From Nemertoderma westbladi (Eukaryota > Xenacoelomorpha > Nemertodermatida > Nemertodermatidae), in the NCBI GenBank assembly GCA_032718475.1, contig JAUCBJ010006537.1, positions 59,741 through 123,740 on the forward strand: a DNA stretch of 64,000 nucleotides, given 5' to 3'. Both the position numbers and the translations under genes were made by a program. How positions within the stretch are numbered: position 1 is the stretch's first letter; each line of letters starts with the position of its first letter. The notes under the pieces were generated by a model. It did no database searches, had not been told where the DNA came from, and worked only from the letters and a program-made list of their open reading frames with translations. Shown piece by piece: positions 34,506-47,300 of this stretch.

Positions 34506-36956
34506 ACATACAACTGTGAAAGTGAAAGTTAGTTATTGCATACGGAATAGCCATACAACTGTGAAAGTGAAAGTTAGTTATTGCATACGGAATAGCCATA
34601 CAACTGTGAAAGTGAAAGTTAGTTATTGTATACGGAATAGCCATACAACTGTGAAAGAGAAAAATAGTTATTGCATACGGAATAGCCATACAACTGTGAA
34701 AGTGAAAGTTAGTTATTGCATACGGAATAGCCATACAACTGTGAAAGTGAAAGTTAGTTATTGTATACGGAATAGCCATACAACTGTGAAAGAGAAAAAT
34801 AGTTATTGCATACGGAATAGCCATACAACTGTGAAAGTGAAAGTTAGTTATTGCATACGGAATAGCCATACAACTGTGAAAGAGAAAAATAGTTATTGCA
34901 TACGGAATAGCCATACAACTGTGAAAGAGAAAAATAGTTATTGCATACGGAATAGCCATACAACTGTGAAAGAGAAAAATAGTTATTGCATACGGAATAG
35001 CCATACAACTGTGAAAGAGAAAAATAGTTATTGCATACGGAATAGCCATACAACTGTGAAAGTGAAAGTTAGTTATTGTATACGGAATAGCCATACAACT
35101 GTGAAAGAGAAAAATAGTTATTGCATACGGAATAGCCATACAACTGTGAAAGAGAAAAATAGTTATTGCATACGGAATAGCCATACAACTGTGAAAGTGA
35201 AAGTTAGTTATTGCATACAGAATAGCCATACAACTGTGAAAGGTGAAAGTTAGTTATTGCATACGGAATAGCCATACAACTGTGAAAGTGAAAGTTAGTT
35301 ATTGCATACGGAATAGCCATACAACTGTGAAAGTGAAAGTTAGTTATTGCATACGGAATAGCCATACAACTGTGAAAGTGAAAGTTAGTTATTGCATACA
35401 GAATAGCCATACAACTGTGAAAGGTGAAAGTTAGTTATTGCATACGGAATAGCCATACAACTGTGAAAGTGAAAGTTAGTTATTGCATACGGAATAGCCA
35501 TACAACTGTGAAAGTGAAAGTTAGTTATTGCATACGGAATAGCCATACAACTGTGAAAGTGAAAGTTAGTTATTGCATACGGAATAGCCATACAACTGTG
35601 AAAGTGAAAGTTAGTTATTGCATACGGAATAGCCATACAACTGTGAAAGAGAAAAATAGTTATTGCATACGGAATAGCCATACAACTGTGAAAGTGAAAG
35701 TTAGTTATTGCATACGGAATAGCCATACAACTGTGAAAGTGAAAGTTAGTTATTGCATACGGAATAGCCATACAACTGTGAAAGTGAAAGTTAGTTATTG
35801 CATACGGAATAGCCATACAACTGTGAAAGAGAAAAATAGTTATTGCATACGGAATAGCCATACAACTGTGAAAGTGAAAGTTAGTTATTGCATACGGAAT
35901 AGCCATACAACTGTGAAAGTGAAAGTTAGTTATTGCATACGGAATAGCCATACAACTGTGAAAGTGAAAGTTAGTTATTGCATACGGAATAGCCATACAA
36001 CTGTGAAAGTGAAAGTTAGTTATTGCATACGGAATAGCCATACAACTGTGAAAGTGAAAGTTAGTTATTGCATACGGAATAGCCATACAACTGTGAAAGA
36101 GAAAAATAGTTATTGTATACGGAATAGCCATACAACTGTGAAAGAGAAAAATAGTTATTGCATACGGAATAGCCATACATACAACTGTGAAAGTGAAAGT
36201 TAGTTATTGCATACGGAATAGCCATACAACTGTGAAAGAGAAAAATAGTTATTGCATACGGAATAGCCATACAACTGTGAAAGAGAAAAATAGTTATTGC
36301 ATACGGAATAGCCATACATACAACTGTGAAAGTGAAAGTTAGTTATTGCATACGGAATAGCAATACAACTGTGAAAGTGAAAGTTAGTTATTGCATACGG
36401 AATAGCCATACAACTGTGAAAGAGAAAAATAGTTATTGTATACGGAATAGCCATACAACTGTGAAAGAGAAAAATAGTTATTGCATACGGAATAGCCATA
36501 CATACAACTGTGAAAGTGAAAGTTAGTTATTGCATACGGAATAGCAATACAACTGTGAAAGTGAAAGTTAGTTATTGCATACGGAATAGCCATACAACTG
36601 TGAAAGAGAAAAATAGTTATTGCATACGGAATAGCCATACATACAACTGTGAAAGTGAAAGTTAGTTATTGCATACGGAATAGCCATACAACTGTGAAAG
36701 TGAAAGTTAGTTATTGCATACGGAATAGCCATACAACTGTGAAAGTGAAAGTTAGTTATTGCATACGGAATAGCCATACAACTGTGAAAGTGAAAGTTAG
36801 TTATTGCATACGGAATAGCCATACAACTGTGAAAGTGAAAGTTAGTTATTGCATACGGAATAGCCATACAACTGTGAAAGAGAAAAATAGTTATTGCATA
36901 CGGAATAGCCATACAACTGTGAAAGTGAAAGTTAGTTATTGCATACGGAATAGCCA
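34506..36956. repeat. Satellite block 8: A/B mosaic with two 46-bp monomers
   Basis: A run of four B monomers at about 34870-35040 is unusual, since B is normally single or paired. 46-bp monomers (gtgaaaggtgaaag) at 35242 and 35423 are 181 bp apart (4 x 45 + 1), each preceded by an acagaatagcc monomer. 49-bp markers and tagcaatac variants follow at about 36175-36650. Confidence 0.85.
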
Positions 36957-38768
36957 TACAACTGTGAAAGAGAAAGTTAGTTATTGCATAATGAATAGCC
37001 ATACAACTGTGAAAGAGAAAAATAGTTATTGCATACGGAATAGTCATACATACAACTGTGAAAGTGAAAGTTAGTTATTGCATACGGAATAGCCATACAA
37101 CTGTGAAAGTGAAAGTTAGTTATTGCATACGGAATAGCCATACAACTGTGAAAGAGAAAAATAGTTATTGCATACGGAATAGCCATACAACTGTGAAAGT
37201 GAAAGTTAGTTATTGCATACGGAATAGCCATACAACTGTGAAAGAGAAAGTTAGTTATTGCATAATGAATAGCCATACAACTGTGAAAGAGAAAAATAGT
37301 TATTGCATACGGAATAGTCATACAACTGTGAAAGAGAAAGTTAGTTATTGCATACGGAATAGCCATACAACTGTGAAAGTGAAAGTTAGTTATTGCATAC
37401 GGAATAGCCATACAACTGTGAAAGTGAAAGTTAGTTATTGCATACGGAATAGCCATACAACTGTGAAAGTGAAAGTTAGTTATTGCATACGGAATAGCCA
37501 TACAACTGTGAAAGTGAAAGTTAGTTATTGCATATGGAATAGCCATACAACTCGGAAAATGAAAGTTAGTTATTGCATACGGAATAGTCATACATACAAC
37601 TGTGAAAGTGAAAGTTAGTTATTGCATACGGAATAGCCATACAACTGTGAAAGTGAAAGTTAGTTATTGCATACGGAATAGCCATACAACTGTGAAAGAG
37701 AAAAATAGTTATTGCATACGGAATAGACATGCAACTGTGAAAGAGAAAGTTAGTTATTGCATACGGAATAGCCATACAACTGTGAAAGTGAAAGTTAGTT
37801 ATTGCATACGGAATAGTCATACATACAACTGTGAAAGTGAAAGTTAGTTATTGCATACGGAATAGCCATACAACTGTGAAAGTGAAAGTTAGTTATTGCA
37901 TACGGAATAGCCATACAACTGTGAAAGTGAAAGTTAGTTATTGCATACGGAATAGCCATACAACTGTGAAAGTGAAAGTTAGTTATTGCATACGGAATAG
38001 CCATACAACTGTGAAAGAGAAAGTTAGTTATTGCATAATGAATAGCCATACAACTGTGAAAGAGAAAAATAGTTATTGCATACGGAATAGTCATACAACT
38101 GTGAAAGAGAAAGTTAGTTATTGCATACGGAATAGCCATACAACTGTGAAAGTGAAAGTTAGTTATTGCATACGGAATAGCCATACAACTGTGAAAGTGA
38201 AAGTTAGTTATTGCATACGGAATAGCCATACAACTGTGAAAGTGAAAGTTAGTTATTGCATACGGAATAGCCATACAACTGTGAAAGTGAAAGTTAGTTA
38301 TTGCATATGGAATAGCCATACAACTCGGAAAATGAAAGTTAGTTATTGCATAATGAATAGCCATACAACTGTGAAAGAGAAAAATAGTTATTGCATACGG
38401 AATAGTCATACAACTGTGAAAGAGAAAGTTAGTTATTGCATACGGAATAGCCATACAACTGTGAAAGAGAAAGTTAGTTATTGCATACGGAATAGCCATA
38501 CAACTGTGAAAGTGAAAGTTAGTTATTGCATACGGAATAGCCATACAACTGTGAAAGTGAAAGTTATTTATTGCATACGGAATAGCCATACAACTGTGAA
38601 AGAGAAAAATAGTTATTGCATACGGAATAGCCATACAACTGTGAAAGTGAAAGTTAGTTATTGCATACGGAATAGCCATACAACTGTGAAAGAGAAAGTT
38701 AGTTATTGCATAATGAATAGCCATACAACTGTGAAAGAGAAAAATAGTTATTGCATACGGAATAGTCA
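36957..38768. repeat. Satellite block 9: cataatgaa variants and a 773-bp duplication
   Basis: cataatgaatagcc occurs only here (near 36990, 37262, 38035, 38350 and 38710). The rare pair catatggaat plus ctcggaaaatg occurs at 37534/37551 and again at 38307/38324, a distance of 773 bp (17 x 45 + 8). The monomers before each pair are in the same order, so this is a local duplication. Confidence 0.88.
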
Positions 38769-41700
38769 TACATACAACTGTGAAAGTGAAAGTTAGTTAT
38801 TGCATACGGAATAGCCATACAACTGTGAAAGAGAAAAATAGTTATTGCATACGGAATAGCCATACATACAACTGTGAAAGTGAAAGTTAGTTATTGCATA
38901 CGGAATAGCCATACAACTGTGAAAGAGAAAAATAGTTATTGCATACGGAATAGCCATACATACAACTGTGAAAGTGAAAGTTAGTTATTGCATACGGAAT
39001 AGCCATACAACTGTGAAAGAGAAAAATAGTTATTGCATACGGAATAGCCATACAACTGTGAAAGTGAAAGTTAGTTATTGTATACGGAATAGCCATACAA
39101 CTGTGAAAGTGAAAGTTAGTTATTGCATACGGAATAGCCATACAACTGTGAAAGAGAAAAATAGTTATTGCATACGGAATAGCCATACAACTGTGAAAGT
39201 GAAAGTTAGTTATTGCATACGGAATAGCCATACAACTGTGAAAGTGAAAGTTAGTTATTGCATACGGAATAGCCATACAACTGTGAAAGAGAAAAATAGT
39301 TATTGCATACGGAATAGCCATACAACTGTGAAAGTGAAAGTTAGTTATTGCATACGGAATAGCCATACAACTGTGAAAGTGAAAGTTAGTTATTGCATAC
39401 GGAATAGCCATACAACTGTGAAAGTGAAAGTTAGTTATTGCATACGGAATAGCCATACAACTGTGAAAGAGAAAAATAGTTATTGCATACGGAATAGCCA
39501 TACAACTGTGAAAGTGAAAGTTAGTTATTGCATACGGAATAGCCATACAACTGTGAAAGTGAAAGTTAGTTATTGTATACGGAATAGCCATACAACTGTG
39601 AAAGAGAAAAATAGTTATTGCATACGGAATAGCCATACAACTGTGAAAGTGAAAGTTAGTTATTGCATACGGAATAGACATACAACTGTGAAAGAGAAAA
39701 ATAGTTATTGCATACGGAATAGCCATACATACAACTGTGAAAGTGAAAGTTAGTTATTGCATACGGAATAGCCATACAACTGTGAAAGTGAAAGTTAGTT
39801 ATTGCATACGGAATAGACATACAACTGTGAAAGAGAAAAATAGTTATTGCATACGGAATAGCCATACATACAACTGTGAAAGTGAAAGTTAGTTATTGCA
39901 TACGGAATAGCCATACAACTGTGAAAGTGAAAGTTAGTTATTGCATACGGAATAGCCATACAACTGTGAAAGTGAAAGTTAGTTATTGCATACGGAATAG
40001 CCATACAACTGTGAAAGAGAAAAATAGTTATTGCATACGGAATAGCAATACAACTGTGAAAGTGAAAGTTAGTTATTGCATACGGAATAGCCATACAACT
40101 GTGAAAGTGAAAGTTAGTTATTGCATACGGAATAGCCATACAACTGTGAAAGTGAAAGTTAGTTATTGTATACGGAATAGCCATACAACTGTGAAAGAGA
40201 AAAATAGTTATTGCATACGGAATAGCCATACAACTGTGAAAGTGAAAGTTAGTTATTGCATACGGAATAGCCATACAACTGTGAAAGTGAAAGTTAGTTA
40301 TTGCATACGGAATAGCCATACAACTGTGAAAGTGAAAGTTAGTTATTGTATACGGAATAGCCATACAACTGTGAAAGTGAAAGTTAGTTATTACATACGG
40401 AATAGCCATACAACTGTGAAAGTGAAAGTTAGTTATTGCATACGGAATAGCCATACAACTGTGAAAGTGAAAGTTAGTTATTGTATACGGAATAGCCATA
40501 CAACTGTGAAAGAGAAAAATAGTTATTGCATACGGAATAGCCATACAACTGTGAAAGAGAAAAATAGTTATTGCATACGGAATAGCCATACAACTGTGAA
40601 AGTGAAAGTTAGTTATTGCATACGGAATAGCCATACAACTGTGAAAGTGAAAGTTAGTTATTGTATACGGAATAGCCATACAACTGTGAAAGAGAAAAAT
40701 AGTTATTGCATACGGAATAGCCATACAACTGTGAAAGTGAAAGTTAGTTATTGCATACGGAATAGCCATACAACTGTGAAAGTGAAAGTTAGTTATTGCA
40801 TACGGAATAGCCATACAACTGTGAAAGTGAAAGTTAGTTATTGCATACGGAATAGCCATACAACTCTGAAAGTGAAAGTTAGTTATTGCATACGGAATAG
40901 CCATACAACTGTGAAAGTGAAAGTTAGTTATTGTATACGGAATAGCCATACAACTGTGAAAGAGAAAAATAGTTATTGCATACGGAATAGCCATACAACT
41001 GTGAAAGTGAAAGTTAGTTATTGCATACGGAATAGCCATACAACTGTGAAAGTGAAAGTTAGTTATTGCATACGGAATAGCCATACAACTGTGAAAGTGA
41101 AAGTTAGTTATTGCATACGGAATAGCCATACAACTGTGAAAGAGAAAAATAGTTATTGCATACGGAATAGCCATACAACTGTGAAAGTGAAAGTTAGTTA
41201 TTGCATACGGAATAGCCATACAACTGTGAAAGAGAAAAATAGTTATTGCATACGGAATAGCCATACAACTGTGAAAGTGAAAGTTAGTTATTGCATACGG
41301 AATAGCCATACAACTGTGAAAGTGAAAGTTAGTTATTGCATACGGAATAGCCATACAACTGTGAAAGTGAAAGTTAGTTATTGCATACGGAATAGCCATA
41401 CAACTGTGAAAGTGAAAGTTAGTTATTGCATACGGAATAGCCATACAACTGTGAAAGTGAAAGTTAGTTATTGTATACGGAATAGCCATACAACTGTGAA
41501 AGAGAAAAATAGTTATTGCATACGGAATAGCCATACAACTGTGAAAGAGAAAGTTAGTTATTGCATACGGAATAGCCATACAACTGTGAAAGAGAAAGAT
41601 AGTTATTGCATACGGAATAGCCATACAACTGTGAAAGTGAAAGTTAGTTATTGTATACGGAATAGCCATACAACTGTGAAAGAGAAAAATAGTTATTGCA

Positions 41701-42356
41701 TACGGAATAGCCATACAACTGTGAAAGTGAAAGTTAGTTATTGCATACGGAATAGCCATACAACTGTGAAAGTGAAAGTTAGTTATTGCATACGGAATAG
41801 CCATACAACTGTGAAAGTGAAAGTTAGTTATTGCATACGGAATAGCCATACAACTGTGAAAGAGAAAAATAGTTATTGCATACGGAATAGCCATACAACT
41901 GTGAAAGTGAAAGTTAGTTATTGCATACGGAATAGCCATACAACTGTGAAAGTGAAAGTTAGTTATTGCATACGGAATAGCCATACAACTGTGAAAGAGA
42001 AAAATAGTTATTGCATACGGAATAGCCATACAACTGTGAAAGTGAAAGTTAGTTATTGCATACGGAATAGCCATACAACTGTGAAAGTGAAAGTTAGTTA
42101 TTGCATACGGAATAGCCATACAACTGTGAAAGTGAAAGTTAGTTATTGCATACGGAATAGCCATACAACTGTGAAAGTGAAAGTTAGTTATTGCATACGG
42201 AATAGCCATACAACTGTGAAAGTGAAAGTTAGTTATTGCATACGGAATAGCCATACAACTGTGAAAGTGAAAGTTAGTTATTGCATACGGAATAGCCATA
42301 CAACTGTGAAAGTGAAAGTTAGTTATTGCATACGGAATAGCCATACAACTGTGAAA
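38769..42356. repeat. Satellite block 10: long regular stretch of 45-bp monomers
   Basis: After a few 49-bp markers (about 38770-39860) the array runs regularly, giving open frames of 849 codons on minus and 830 on plus. Composition is A with scattered B and tgtatacgg variants. The last seven monomers before the 46-bp unit at 42357 are plain A. Confidence 0.85.
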
Positions 42357-44373
42357 GGTGAAAGTTAGTTATTGCATACGGAATAGCCATACAACTGTGA
42401 AAGAGAAAGTTAGTTATTGCATACGGAATAGCCATACAACTGTGAAAGTGAAAGTTAGTTATTGCATACGGAATAGCCATACAACTGTGAAAGTGAAAGT
42501 TAGTTATTGCATACGGAATAGCCATACAACTGTGAAAGTGAAAGTTAGTTATTGCATACGGAATAGCCATACAACTGTGAAAGTGAAAGTTAGTTATTGC
42601 ATACGGAATAGCCATACAACTGTGAAAGTGAAAGTTAGTTATTGCATACGGAATAGCCATACAACTGTGAAAGTGAAAGTTAGTTATTGCATACGGAATA
42701 GCCATACAACTGTGAAAGTGAAAGTTAGTTATTGCATACGGAATAGCCATACAACTGTGAAAGTGAAAGTTAGTTATTGCATACGGAATAGCCATACAAC
42801 TGTGAAAGTGAAGTTATTGCATACGGAATAGCCATACAACTGTGAAAGTGAAAGTTAGTTATTGCATACGGAATAGCCATACAACTGTGAAAGTGAAAGT
42901 TAGTTATTGCATACGGAATAGCCATACAACTGTGAAAGTGAAAGTTAGTTATTGCATACGGAATAGCCATACAACTGTGAAAGTGAAAGTTAGTTATTGC
43001 ATACGGAATAGCCATACAACTGTGAAAGTGAAAGTTAGTTATTGCATACGGAATAGCCATACAACTGTGAAAGTGAAGTTATTGCATACGGAATAGCCAT
43101 ACAACTGTGAAAGTGAAAGTTAGTTATTGCATACGGAATAGCCATACAACTGTGAAAGTGAAAGTTAGTTATTGCATACGGAATAGCCATACAACTGTGA
43201 AAGTGAAGTTATTGCATACGGAATAGCCATACAACTGTGAAAGTGAAAGTTAGTTATTGCATACGGAATAGCCATACAACTGTGAAAGTGAAAGTTAGTT
43301 ATTGCATACGGAATAGCCATACAACTGTGAAAGTGAAGTTATTGCATACGGAATAGCCATACAACTGTGAAAGTGAAAGTTAGTTATTGCATACGGAATA
43401 GCCATACAACTGTGAAAGTGAAAGTTAGTTATTGCATACGGAATAGCCATACAACTGTGAAAGTGAAAGTTAGTTATTGCATACGGAATAGCCATACAAC
43501 TGTGAAAGTGAAAGTTAGTTATTGCATACGGAATAGCCATACAACTGTGAAAGTGAAGTTAGTATTGCATACGGAATAGCCATACAACTGTGAAAGTGAA
43601 AGTTAGTTATTGCATACGGAATAGCCATACAACTGTGAAAGTGAAAGTTAGTTATTGCATACGGAATAGCCATACAACTGTGAAAGTGAAAGTTAGTTAT
43701 TGCATACGGAATAGCCATACAACTGTGAAAGTGAAAGTTAGTTATTGCATACGGAATAGCCATACAACTGTGAAAGTGAAAGTTAGTTATTGCATACGGA
43801 ATAGCCATACAACTGTGAAAGTGAAAGTTAGTTATTGCATACGGAATAGCCATACAACTGTGAAAGTGAAAGTTAGTTATTGCATACGGAATAGCCATAC
43901 AACTGTGAAAGTGAAAGTTAGTTATTGCATACGGAATAGCCATACAACTGTGAAAGTGAAGTTATTGCATACGGAATAGCCATACAACTGTGAAAGTGAA
44001 AGTTAGTTATTGCATACGGAATAGCCATACAACTGTGAAAGTGAAAGTTAGTTATTGCATACGGAATAGCCATACAACTGTGAAAGTGAAAGTTAGTTAT
44101 TGCATACGGAATAGCCATACAACTGTGAAAGTGAAGTTATTGCATACGGAATAGCCATACAACTGTGAAAGTGAAAGTTAGTTATTGCATACGGAATAGC
44201 CATACAACTGTGAAAGAGAAAGTTAGTTATTGCATACGGAATAGCCATACAACTGTGAAAGTGAAAGTTAGTTATTGCATACGGAATAGCCATACAACTG
44301 TGAAAGTGAAAGTTAGTTATTGCATACGGAATAGCCATACAACTGTGAAAGTGAAGTTATTGCATACGGAATA
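42357..44373. repeat. Satellite block 11: most homogeneous segment, punctuated by 40-bp monomers
   Basis: Nearly all units are plain class A. Seven monomers lack 5 bp (gtgaagttattg): 42811, 43076, 43206, 43336, 43959, 44134 and 44354. One lacks 2 bp (gaagttagtattg, 43556). Spacings 265, 130, 130, 220, 403, 175 and 220 bp all equal one short unit plus whole 45-bp units. The 40-bp form is not seen elsewhere in the window. Confidence 0.9.
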
Positions 44374-47300
44374 GCCATACAACTGTGAAAGTGAAAGTTA
44401 GTTATTGCATACGGAATAGCCATACAACTGTGAAAGTGAAAGTTAGTTATTGCATACGGAATAGCCATACAACTGTGAAAGTGAAAGTTAGTTATTGCAT
44501 ACGGAATAGCCATACAACTGTGAAAGTGAAAGTTAGTTATTGTATACGGAATAGCCATACAACTGTGAAAGAGAAAAATAGTTATTGCATACGGAATAGC
44601 AATACAACTGTGAAAGTGAAAGTTAGTTATTGCATACGGAATAGCCATACAACTGTGAAAGTGAAAGTTAGTTATTGCATACGGAATAGCCATACAACTG
44701 TGAAAGAGAAAGTTAGTTATTGCATACGGAATAGCCATACAACTGTGAAAGAGAAAAATAGTTATTGCATACGGAATAGCCATACAACTGTGAAAGAGAA
44801 AAATAGTTATTGCATACGGAATAGCCATACATACAACTGTGAAAGTGAAAGTTAGTTATTGCATACGGAATAGCCATACAACTGTGAAAGTGAAAGTTAG
44901 TTATTGCATACGGAATAGCCATACAACTGTGAAAGTGAAAGTTAGTTATTGCATACGGAATAGCCATACAACTGTGAAAGTGAAAGTTAGTTATTGTATA
45001 CGGAATAGCCATACAACTGTGAAAGAGAAAAATAGTTATTGTATACGGAATAGCCATACAACTGTGAAAGTGAAAGTTAGTTATTGCATACGGAATAGCC
45101 ATACAACTGTGAAAGAGAAAAATAGTTATTGCATACGGAATAGCAATACAACTGTGAAAGTGAAAGTTAGTTATTGCATACGGAATAGCCATACAACTGT
45201 GAAAGTGAAAGTTAGTTATTGTATACGGAATAGCCATACAACTGTGAAAGAGAAAAATAGTTATTGCATACGGAATAGCAATACAACTGTGAAAGTGAAA
45301 GTTAGTTATTGCATACGGAATAGCCATACAACTGTGAAAGTGAAAGTTAGTTATTGCATACGGAATAGCCATACAACTGTGAAAGTGAAAGTTAGTTATT
45401 GCATACGGAATAGCCATACAACTGTGAAAGTGAAAGTTAGTTATTGCATACGGAATAGCCATACAACTGTGAAAGTGAAAGTTAGTTATTGCATACGGAA
45501 TAGCCATACAACTGTGAAAGTGAGTTATTGCATACGGAATAGCCATACAACTGTGAAAGTGAAAGTTAGTTATTGCATACGGAATAGCCATACAACTGTG
45601 AAAGTGAGTTATTGCATACGGAATAGCCATACAACTGTGAAAGTGAAAGTTAGTTATTGCATACGGAATAGCCATACAACTGTGAAAGTGAAAGTTAGTT
45701 ATTGCATACGGAATAGCCATACAACTGTGAAAGTGAAAGTTAGTTATTGCATACGGAATAGCCATACAACTGTGAAAGTGAAAGTTAGTTATTGTATACG
45801 GAATAGCCATACAACTGTGAAAGAGAAAAATAGTTATTGCATACGGAATAGCAATACAACTGTGAAAGTGAAAGTTAGTTATTGCATACGGAATAGCCAT
45901 ACAACTGTGAAAGTGAAAGTTAGTTATTGCATACGGAATAGCCATACAACTGTGAAAGAGAAAGTTAGTTATTGCATACGGAATAGCCATACAACTGTGA
46001 AAGAGAAAAATAGTTATTGCATACGGAATAGCCATACAACTGTGAAAGAGAAAAATAGTTATTGCATACGGAATAGCCATACATACAACTGTGAAAGTGA
46101 AAGTTAGTTATTGCATACGGAATAGCCATACAACTGTGAAAGTGAAAGTTAGTTATTGCATACGGAATAGCCATACAACTGTGAAAGTGAAAGTTAGTTA
46201 TTGCATACGGAATAGCCATACAACTGTGAAAGTGAAAGTTAGTTATTGCATACGGAATAGCCATACAACTGTGAAAGAGAAAAATAGTTATTGCATACGG
46301 AATAGCAATACAACTGTGAAAGTGAAAGTTAGTTATTGCATACGGAATAGCCATACAACTGTGAAAGTGAAAGTTAGTTATTGCATACGGAATAGCCATA
46401 CATACAACTGTGAAAGTGAAAGTTAGTTATTGCATACGGAATAGCCATACAACTGTGAAAGTGAAAGTTAGTTATTGCATACGGAATAGCCATACAACTG
46501 TGAAAGTGAAAGTTAGTTATTGTATACGGAATAGCCATACAACTGTGAAAGTGAAAGTTAGTTATTGCATACGGAATAGCCATACAACTGTGAAAGAGAA
46601 AAATAGTTATTGCATACGGAATAGCCATACAACTGTGAAAGAGAAAAATAGTTATTGCATACGGAATAGCCATACAACTGTGAAAGTGAAAGTTAGTTAT
46701 TGCATACGGAATAGCCATACAACTCTGAAAGTGAAAGTTAGTTATTGCATACGGAATAGCCATACAACTGTGAAAGAGAAAGTTAGTTATTGCATACGGA
46801 ATAGCCATACAACTGTGAAAGTGAAAGTTAGTTATTGCATACGGAATAGCCATACAACTGTGAAAGTGAAAGTTAGTTATTGCAAACGGAATAGCCATAC
46901 AACTGTGAAAGTGAAAGTTAGTTATTGCATACGGAATAGCCATACAACTGTGAAAGTGAAAGTTAGTTATTGCATACGGAATAGCCATACAACTGTGAAA
47001 GTGAAAGTTAGTTATTGCATACGGAATAGCCATACAACTGTGAAAGTGAAAGTTAGTTATTGCATACGGAATAGCCATACAACTGTGAAAGTGAAAGTTA
47101 GTTATTGCATACGGAATAGCCATACAACTGTGAAAGTGAAAGTTAGTTATTGCAAACGGAATAGCCATACAACTGTGAAAGTGAAAGTTAGTTATTGTAT
47201 ACGGAATAGCCATACAACTGTGAAAGAGAAAAATAGTTATTGCATACGGAATAGCCATACAACTGTGAAAGTGAAAGTTAGTTATTGCATACAGAATAGC

